Origin: CAZZIZ01 sp964654535
GTDB lineage: Bacteria > Bacteroidota > Bacteroidia > Chitinophagales > UBA2359
Reading direction: 5' to 3'
NCBI GenBank assembly: GCA_964654535.1
Contig: CAZZIZ010000109.1
Location: 1 to 11,622, forward strand
DNA: 11,622 bases
The position numbers and the translations under genes were made by a program. Shown in pieces: positions 7,212-11,622 of this stretch (position 1 is its first letter; each line of letters starts with the position of its first letter). The notes beneath the pieces were generated by a model that ran no database searches, was not told the DNA's origin, and was given only the letters and a program-made list of their open reading frames with translations.

Positions 7212-7868
7212 CTACGCTTGCAGACTCGCGCCCTGCTCCTTCATTAAATTCCAAGTCAGGCTGGCCAAAATTGCTCCAATTATCGGAGCGGCAATATAAA
7301 TCCATAGATCGGCAATAGTCCCTGATACGATGGCAGGTGAAATAGACCTGGCAGGGTTCATAGATGCACCTGTTATTGGACCAGCGAACATAGCTTCTAG
7401 CATTACAACCGCGCCCACGGCTAAACCAGTAAACTGACTGACGGATTTGGTTTGGCTAACAAAGAGTATAACCAGCATTAAAAAGTAAGTCAGAACAATC
7501 TCTAGAATAAATGACTGATGCCAAGTTCCAAATGGAATGGTTGCGCCTAGATTTTCGTGCTGCGCAAAAAGGATTTTCAAAAGTCCTGAGGCTAAGAATG
7601 CACCGACTAGTTGAGCAAGGATATAGCCAGCTAAATGCTTCTTATTAAATCGATCTGTAAAAGAAAAAGCTATTGTAACGGCGGGATTGATATGCGCGCC
7701 CGAAATATTTCCAAATGCGTAAATCATCACGGCAACGATTAACCCAAATGTTATGGCAATCCCAACGTGGCTCACCGCTCCGTTGGTAACATCATTGGTT
7801 ACAATTGCTCCTGTACCACAAAAAACAAGAGCAAATGTTCCTATCAGTTCGGCAATATACCTCTTCAA
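7212..7868 (-). CDS. Aquaporin (MIP family), arsenic-context channel
   Basis: A 218-residue major intrinsic protein with the six-helix layout and both pore motifs, GAHINPAVT (57-65) and GASMNPARS (167-175). The invariant Arg of the selectivity filter is R174. Aligning by eye to E. coli AqpZ puts F41, A159 and A168 at the other three filter positions, unlike AqpZ (F, H, T) or GlpF (W, G, F), so the pore may pass solutes larger than water. The start is TTG at 7868, giving the family-like MKRYIAELIGTFALVF; the next ATG is codon 48, inside the second helix. The TTG overlaps the stop of the arsenate-reductase-like gene (TTGA). This order recalls AqpS of Sinorhizobium meliloti, which lets arsenite out after arsenate reduction. 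Transport of arsenite is inferred from context. Confidence 0.9.
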   Translation of the reverse strand: MKRYIAELIGTFALVFCGTGAIVTNDVTNGAVSHVGIAITFGLIVAVMIYAFGNISGAHINPAVTIAFSFTDRFNKKHLAGYILAQLVGAFLASGLLKILFAQHENLGATIPFGTWHQSFILEIVLTYFLMLVILFVSQTKSVSQFTGLAVGAVVMLEAMFAGPITGASMNPARSISPAIVSGTIADLWIYIAAPIIGAILASLTWNLMKEQGASLQA

Positions 7869-8530
7869 GACTTTACTCGACTTATCGCGAACATTATTTC
7901 GCGTCCAATTTGCCTTGCCCTTTCATCGTATTTGGAAGATTCTAGTTCTGTGTCGTCGAATTCCTTCGGATCGTCATATGGAAGCGACAATCTGAAATCG
8001 CAGCCAAGTACAAGCGGACATCCTTCATCGGCTTCCGAACAGACCATTATAGCCGCGAAGTTTTCTTTTGGGTTTGGTTCTGACTCGTATTTTTTGGAAA
8101 ATGCTTGGTAAGGTTTCATTGCTTCCCTCCAAGTAATTTGATATACTGGATTTGCCGCTTCTTCTTTCGCCCTAATCTCAAATCCTATTCGCTGCAATGC
8201 TTTTACCGCTCTAATATTAAATGCTGTGGCTTCTGTTCCACCAGAGAATGTTTCTATCGCTTTGATTTGGAAATACTCCGACATAACCGACAACCAAATC
8301 TGACCGATATGACTTCTTCGGGAGTTGTGCGTGCAAATCACGGTCATCTTCGGGGTTTCTCCCTCCGAAATTTTATTGGAAATATAGTCGCTGAGTTGGC
8401 TAAGTGTTTCTTTCCTTGCTTCAGGAATTAGGTCGAACTCTCCTTCAAGTTCTTTGCAAAACTGTTCTATTTCCTTGTTAATGGGCAATGTATCGTTCTC
8501 CAAGATTTTATTATTACGTGAAAAAATCAC
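7865..8530 (-). CDS. Low-molecular-weight phosphatase / arsenate reductase-like protein
   Basis: Predicted cytoplasmic enzyme of the low-molecular-weight protein tyrosine phosphatase fold used by thioredoxin-coupled arsenate reductases, which reduce arsenate to arsenite. In the 221-residue version the phosphate loop CTHNSRRS is at 66-73 (C66, five residues, R72). CSEADEGCP at 164-172 matches CSDADNNCP of plasmid pI258 ArsC, whose two relay cysteines correspond to C164 and C171, and the general-acid region is PYDDP (184-188). About 50 residues precede the first core strand, more than in pI258 ArsC. The start is uncertain: GTG 8530 gives 221 residues; TTG 8488 gives 207 and has GGAG nine bases before it. 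There is no in-frame ATG. The aquaporin gene overlaps its stop. No ArsR repressor or arsenite pump gene is nearby. A tyrosine phosphatase role is the alternative. Confidence 0.82.
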   Translation of the reverse strand: MIFSRNNKILENDTLPINKEIEQFCKELEGEFDLIPEARKETLSQLSDYISNKISEGETPKMTVICTHNSRRSHIGQIWLSVMSEYFQIKAIETFSGGTEATAFNIRAVKALQRIGFEIRAKEEAANPVYQITWREAMKPYQAFSKKYESEPNPKENFAAIMVCSEADEGCPLVLGCDFRLSLPYDDPKEFDDTELESSKYDERARQIGREIMFAISRVKS

Positions 8531-8650
8531 TTCTACAAGGTCTTAACTATTTCACTTCTAGCTTCTGCTTGCGCGTTAAGTTTGTGTTAATTATTTGAGG
8601 CCTAAAAGGTCTTCTGTTGATATTCTATCTAGAATTTGTCTAGGGCCTAG
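8531..8650. promoter_or_regulatory. Region upstream of arsC-like gene with two small palindromes
   Basis: This gap probably holds the promoter of the arsC-aquaporin pair. It contains ATTCTA/TAGAAT with a two-base spacer (8622-8635) and CTAGG-G-CCTAG (8640-8650). The second covers the stop codon of the lipoprotein gene. Either could be an operator or part of a terminator, but neither matches a site I can name and no convincing -7 box was found. Confidence 0.25.
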
Positions 8651-9252
8651 TCAATAAACAGGTCCTCTAAATCTAGAACGCTGATCAAGCCATCGTATTC
8701 ATCTTGTATCGTATATGGTTGCCAACCCACTTCATATATCTGACCGTTCTGCGACTCATAGTACTCTGCCATAATCCAAACGATGTCTTTCATAGGGACA
8801 AGGCCTTTTTTAGAAGCGGGTATCAATAATTCCAACATGCCGATTGAATTTGTTTTACTCGAATTATGGCCTGTTATATACGGAAACGCGGATCTAGCTT
8901 GCCAGCCAAAACTGGCGGTTTCGTCTGTATATCCGTAGGTATCGACGTAGCCAGCTAATCGTTTGAAGATTGTGGCGTCTTTTGTTTTTCTTAGTTCTAC
9001 AAGTCTAAGGTGCTCTTCGCTGTTCCAACCATATGTACCTATAAGATTCATTTTTATCGCATTGAAACTGTCATTCCTAAGCTTTTGATCTGCGCTGAAT
9101 AAATCCGAGAGATAAGCTTCTCTTAACTCTGATGTGGTTAATTGTTCTAATTCGTCTTTAACTCTAGTGTCTTGTTCAATTTCACTCTTGGAATTTGTAC
9201 AAGAGTAGTTGCTCAAAAGTGCAAAGAGTAAAAAAAGTATGGCTCTATTCAT
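8647..9252 (-). CDS. Probable lipoprotein of unknown function
   Basis: I do not recognise this family. The 201-residue protein starts MNRAILFLLFALLSNYSC: a basic residue, a hydrophobic core (4-13) and a cysteine at 18 suggest a type II signal peptide. The box before the cysteine (NYS) is poor, so lipid attachment is likely but not certain. After residue 19 the protein is hydrophilic, with a helical-looking acidic stretch (24-60), then GTYGW (72-76), several aromatic-rich segments (YVDTYGYTDE at 102-111, SFGWQARSAFPYI at 114-126) and an acidic C-terminus. There are no repeats, no further cysteines and no catalytic motif. The ATG at 9252 is the only reasonable start. It lies between a repeat region and the arsC-like gene, on the same strand, with no evident functional link to either. 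Confidence 0.7.
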   Translation of the reverse strand: MNRAILFLLFALLSNYSCTNSKSEIEQDTRVKDELEQLTTSELREAYLSDLFSADQKLRNDSFNAIKMNLIGTYGWNSEEHLRLVELRKTKDATIFKRLAGYVDTYGYTDETASFGWQARSAFPYITGHNSSKTNSIGMLELLIPASKKGLVPMKDIVWIMAEYYESQNGQIYEVGWQPYTIQDEYDGLISVLDLEDLFID

Positions 9253-9269
9253 AATGCGGACTTTAATAT

Positions 9270-9277
9270 CAAACTTA
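9270..9277 (-). promoter_or_regulatory. Candidate -7 promoter box for the lipoprotein gene
   Basis: Minus-strand TAAGTTTG is a perfect match to the Bacteroidota box TAnnTTTG, 17 bases upstream of the ATG. The nearest upstream TTG is 24 bases away, longer than usual, so the -33 element is not clear. The predicted leader is about ten bases. Confidence 0.35.
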
Positions 9278-9321
9278 TGATAAAGTAACTAGCCCAGTCT
9301 TCAATTAACAAAATTTATATC

Positions 9322-9376
9322 CGCGTGAAGGATGGAGGCCTTTGTGGAGCTCCTGTTGCTGAGAAACCATAAGGCT
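9322..9376. repeat. 55-base exact duplicate, left of gap (pair of 9477-9531)
   Basis: Positions 9322-9376 and 9477-9531 are identical over 55 bases and abut the N-run on each side. Identity that ends exactly at the gap on both sides is what a de Bruijn assembler leaves when adjoining contigs share one k-mer of 55. I read it as a single genomic copy printed twice. Confidence 0.75.
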
Positions 9377-9476
9377 NNNNNNNNNNNNNNNNNNNNNNNN
9401 NNNNNNNNNNNNNNNNNNNNNNNNNNNNNNNNNNNNNNNNNNNNNNNNNNNNNNNNNNNNNNNNNNNNNNNNNNNN
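9377..9476. other. Assembly gap of 100 N
   Basis: Exactly 100 N, a common placeholder for a gap of unknown length. The flanks are duplicated, so the true distance may be zero or negative, or the gap may hide further repeat copies. Confidence 0.97.
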
Positions 9477-9751
9477 CGCGTGAAGGATGGAGGCCTTTGT
9501 GGAGCTCCTGTTGCTGAGAAACCATAAGGCTTAGCTCCTTAGAGCTAGAAGCCGAATGCGTGCACGCAGCAGAACAGAGCGACGGCCGAGAGCCTGACCC
9601 CGAACTTAGGCGCAGCCTAGAAGTGAGTGGGGCACGCCCAATACAAATAAGATATTCTAACAAAATTTCTCTTGCAAAACCCATTTGTTCTCTAACTCTA
9701 AGCCATTATTAAAAGGCAAATTATTTTCCGATTACCGCAGATAATAGGCGA

Positions 9752-9936
9752 GGCTCTCCTCTTGAGAGGGGCTGGGGGGAGTGTCCACGTCTGCACATCT
9801 TGCGTGTCAAACGCTCTCCCAATATAAATTGTGCATACAAGATTTCCGTTACAAAACCCTCCATAGCCCTCCCTTAAAAGGGAGGGGACTGGTTTGTTCG
9901 AATGCCTAATGTGCTCCCCTCCTTTTCAAGGGAGGG
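9752..9936. repeat. Three GC-rich hairpin repeat units (CCCTCC...GGAGGG type)
   Basis: The 303-base stretch between the REP-like element (to 9642) and the SRPBCC gene holds no gene. It has three related hairpins: CCTCT-TG-AGAGG with a GGGGCTGGGGGGAG tail (9752-9781), a perfect CCCTCCCTT-AA-AAGGGAGGG preceded by CCCTCCATAG (9858-9887), and CCCTCCTT/AAGGGAGGG with one bulged G (9917-9936). Allowing for sequence differences, the first two units are in opposite orientation. Short repeats of this kind, a hairpin followed by GGGCTGGGG-like sequence, are common between genes in Bacteroidota. From 9643 to 9751 I see only AT-rich sequence without structure. Confidence 0.5.
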
Positions 9937-9938
9937 AA

Positions 9939-9959
9939 CAAAATCTTACTTCGTAAGAT
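9939..9959 (-). terminator. Hairpin over the stop codon of the SRPBCC gene
   Basis: On the minus strand ATCTTAC-GAA-GTAAGAT (9959-9943) is a perfect 7-bp stem with a three-base loop followed by TTTTG. The stop codon (9946-9948) lies inside the 3' arm. The stem is AT-rich and the T-run short, so it would be a weak terminator; the GC-rich hairpins just beyond could assist. Confidence 0.4.
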
Positions 9960-10461
9960 GCGTCTCAATATTTTGCAGACCTCTTTCAAACTGCGGGCCG
10001 AGCATACCGTCCATCGTTAAGCCGAACAAATTTGTGGGCCACTCCATGCGCGTATCCATCGCCCAGACCACCTCGGTCTCGCTGCCCTTGTCTGTAAAAG
10101 TCCAAGTACCATTGCCATTGCCTTGATCGAAAGTGAGGGCGGTTTTTATGCTTTTAAAAGGTACACTATCTGAAATGGTGAGTTCCCCGCCGCCTACAAT
10201 CGGTCCATCCCAAGAGTAGCTCGCACCTTTGCCCGCCGAAGCGCCAGCATAGGTCGTTTTCATATCTGGATCTTCTTCCAGCCAAGGCGACCAGTTGTTC
10301 CAATTCTTTAAAGTGTTGACTTGATTGAATACCGATGCGGCAGGTGCCTTTATGGTTCTACTGCGCTCCACGTGAATGTCCTTGGGCAAAAATGCCGCCG
10401 CGATAAGACTAATCACGATGAGGAGTAAGAGTATTCCGAGGATTCGTTTTACAAAACGCAT
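9946..10461 (-). CDS. Membrane-anchored SRPBCC (START-like) family protein
   Basis: A 171-residue protein with a single N-terminal hydrophobic segment (about 7-24, preceded by basic residues) and a soluble SRPBCC-type domain. The domain begins with VERSRTIKAPAASVFNQV (31-48), the usual first strand and helix, followed by a tryptophan-rich NWNNWSPW (53-60). It ends with the long C-terminal helix GPQFERGLQNIETHL (155-169). This fold makes a deep pocket for hydrophobic ligands, as in polyketide cyclase/dehydrase relatives, but ligand and role are unknown. The ATG at 10461 is well placed. It follows pfkA by 51 bases on the same strand, with an imperfect AAATTG/CAATTT pair in the gap; co-transcription is likely. 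No evident metabolic link to glycolysis. Confidence 0.8.
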   Translation of the reverse strand: MRFVKRILGILLLLIVISLIAAAFLPKDIHVERSRTIKAPAASVFNQVNTLKNWNNWSPWLEEDPDMKTTYAGASAGKGASYSWDGPIVGGGELTISDSVPFKSIKTALTFDQGNGNGTWTFTDKGSETEVVWAMDTRMEWPTNLFGLTMDGMLGPQFERGLQNIETHLTK

Positions 10462-10512
10462 AGCTAAATTGTTTTATCCAATTTAGGAATCTTCTTGCGA
10501 AAATTGAGCGTA

Positions 10513-11493
10513 TTAGGTAGCTAAAATCCCTGCTATGCGCATCAATTCATTGTCAATGCCTTTGTCTTTTGAAGTTTCATTTAGCGGCACGTATGTAATG
10601 TTGCCACTAATACGACCGACCATCACATTTTTCATACCATCGATAAGTGCCTCTACTGCCGCCACACCTAGACGCGATGCCAGCACGCGGTCAAAGGTTG
10701 TTGGCGTTCCACCTCTTTGTAAGTGCCCCAGCACGGTAACTTTTGCATCGTAGTTGTTGAATTGTTCCGTAACCAGTTTTGCTATTTCCATAGCGTTGCC
10801 ATTGCGGTTTCCTTCTGCAACTACCACAAGACTAGATGACTTTTTGTTCTTGTGTCCAATGTCCAAAATCTTAATCAACTGGTCGAGTTCCATTTTCTTT
10901 TCTGGAATGAGGAAGGCTTCCGCACCTGCAGCGAGTGCAGAGCGTACGGCAATAAACCCAGTATCGCGACCCATAACTTCTATAAAGAACAAACGGCTGT
11001 GCGAGCTGGCGGTATCTCTTATGGAATCAATCGCTTGAACGGCGGTGTTGCTTGCAGTGTCATAACCCAAAGTATAATCCGTTCCATTTATATCGTTGTC
11101 TATGGTTCCAGGTATGCCGATAGACGGAACCTTAAACTCTTCGTAAAACTTGGTCGCACCTCTAAAAGTACCATCGCCGCCTATAGCCACGAAGCCATCG
11201 ATACCAGCGGCAACAAGATTTTCGTGTGCTTGTTTACGACCTTCAACTGTCATAAAGCGTTCGCTACGCGCCGACTTCAAGATGGTTCCGCCGCGCTGAA
11301 TAATATTACTGACCGAACGAGAATTCATTTCGTAAAAATCCTTGTCCAGCATTCCCTCGTAACCACGTCTTATGCCAATCACTTTTTTCTTGTAATAGAT
11401 GGCGGCACGAACTACGGCACGCACTGCAGCGTTCATTCCAGGTGCATCGCCTCCAGAAGTAAATACACCAATTGTGTTTATGTCTTTTGCCAT
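10513..11493 (-). CDS. pfkA: ATP-dependent 6-phosphofructokinase
   Basis: PfkA phosphorylates fructose 6-phosphate to fructose 1,6-bisphosphate with ATP, the committed step of glycolysis. From ATG 11493 the protein has 326 residues, close to the 320 of E. coli. Motifs: GVFTSGGDAPGMNAAVRA (9-26), GGDGTFRGA (105-113), PGTIDND (128-134) with catalytic D132, VMGRDTGF (173-180) and GGTPTTFDRVLASRLG (261-276). Gly in GGDGT and Gly before TIDND are the residues that mark ATP-dependent enzymes; pyrophosphate-dependent ones carry Asp and Lys there. A longer start at GTG 11541 adds 16 residues not seen in the family and reads through the candidate promoter, so ATG is chosen. Confidence 0.96.
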   Translation of the reverse strand: MAKDINTIGVFTSGGDAPGMNAAVRAVVRAAIYYKKKVIGIRRGYEGMLDKDFYEMNSRSVSNIIQRGGTILKSARSERFMTVEGRKQAHENLVAAGIDGFVAIGGDGTFRGATKFYEEFKVPSIGIPGTIDNDINGTDYTLGYDTASNTAVQAIDSIRDTASSHSRLFFIEVMGRDTGFIAVRSALAAGAEAFLIPEKKMELDQLIKILDIGHKNKKSSSLVVVAEGNRNGNAMEIAKLVTEQFNNYDAKVTVLGHLQRGGTPTTFDRVLASRLGVAAVEALIDGMKNVMVGRISGNITYVPLNETSKDKGIDNELMRIAGILAT

Positions 11494-11498
11494 TGGCT

Positions 11499-11542
11499 CA
11501 AAGATACGACGAAAGAAGGTGTTAGATGCCAGTGTATACACT
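11499..11542 (-). promoter_or_regulatory. Candidate pfkA promoter box and upstream palindrome
   Basis: Minus-strand TATCTTTG (11499-11506) matches the Bacteroidota -7 box TAnnTTTG fully and ends five bases before the pfkA ATG, which would give a leaderless or almost leaderless mRNA. A perfect 12-base palindrome AGTGTATACACT (11531-11542) lies 25 bases further upstream, a reasonable place for a regulator site. No TTG is seen at the -33 distance. The box may be chance; the palindrome is exact. Confidence 0.35.
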
Positions 11543-11554
11543 AACGCTTATTCG

Positions 11555-11585
11555 TTTTTGCATATTAAGTGTAGGTTAATTTTTG
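11555..11585 (+). promoter_or_regulatory. Possible rightward promoter at the window edge
   Basis: TTTTTG (11555-11560) followed after 17 bases by AATTTTTG (11578-11585, seven of eight to TAnnTTTG) could start a rightward transcript. An ATG at 11607 opens a frame of only five codons before the window ends, too little to call a gene. Confidence 0.2.
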
Positions 11586-11622
11586 TGTTATGTGTGAGTT
11601 TGCAAAATGAATTGGGATTGCC

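Larger units (their letters stand above)
9322..9642 (-). repeat. REP-like composite palindromic element, copy 2 (interrupted by gap)
   Basis: Read on the minus strand, the element starts with ATTGGGCGTGCCCC (9642-9629), identical to the start of the element at 41, and runs to TCACGCG near 9322. It contains a hairpin with arms 9615-9624 and 9604-9611, GGGGTCAGG, a perfect palindrome GCGTGCACGC (9558-9567), and a second hairpin with arms 9542-9553 and 9528-9537. Both arm-hairpins have CTTCTA on the 5' arm and TAAG on the 3' arm, leaving a two-base bulge, as in the second hairpin of copy 1. If the 55-base duplication around the N-run is an assembly overlap, the element is about 166 bases long. 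No protein is encoded; frames that cross the N-run are not real. Confidence 0.55.

Noticed and set aside
9301..9684. 127-residue minus-strand open frame crossing the N-run
   Set aside because: It exists only because the N-run keeps the frame open; both sides are the same 55-base assembly overlap inside a palindromic repeat.
10852..11544. 230-residue plus-strand open frame opposite pfkA
   Set aside because: It is the antisense shadow of a strongly conserved enzyme gene and its translation has no recognisable features.

Overview
The window reads as chromosomal DNA from a member of the Bacteroidota, probably a flavobacterium-like lineage. The reasons are the family-level look of the proteins, scattered short promoter boxes of the TAnnTTTG type, and several kinds of short hairpin repeats of the sort that litter genomes of this phylum. 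There is no sign of a plasmid, prophage, insertion sequence, CRISPR array, tRNA or rRNA. This identification is inferred; no marker gene is present to prove it.

Layout. Positions 1-729 carry no gene and are almost entirely hairpin-forming repeats. Next comes a minus-strand molybdenum-cofactor operon read as xdhC, moaC, mobA (3387 down to 730). It is divergent from fmt (methionyl-tRNA formyltransferase, 3500-4435), the only plus-strand gene. fmt converges, with a 13-base gap, on a long minus-strand run. Read in transcription order, this run is pfkA (phosphofructokinase) and a membrane-anchored SRPBCC protein, then a repeat region with an assembly gap, a probable lipoprotein of unknown function, an arsenate-reductase-like phosphatase overlapping an aquaporin, pgi (glucose-6-phosphate isomerase) and a CorA-type metal transporter.

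How the genes work together. XdhC, MoaC and MobA cover three separate steps of molybdenum-cofactor supply: early synthesis, nucleotide attachment, and handling or insertion into an enzyme. The molybdoenzyme itself is outside the window. Pgi and PfkA catalyse consecutive steps of upper glycolysis but sit in different transcription units. The ArsC-like protein and the aquaporin overlap as TTGA and probably form an arsenic detoxification pair in which arsenite leaves through the channel, as known for AqpS of Sinorhizobium meliloti.

Most unusual points: (1) two copies of a composite palindromic element, one at each end of the window in opposite orientation, in which three hairpins keep the same two-base bulge (CTTCTA on one arm, TAAG on the other) while the rest of the stem changes; (2) the arsC-aquaporin coupling, with a non-standard predicted pore filter; (3) a MobA with a long N-terminal domain resembling MobB but lacking a P-loop; (4) six of eleven genes appear to start with GTG or TTG, including fmt; (5) an exact 55-base duplication flanking a run of 100 N, which is best explained as an assembly overlap and not biology. 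I found no convincing new multi-gene system.
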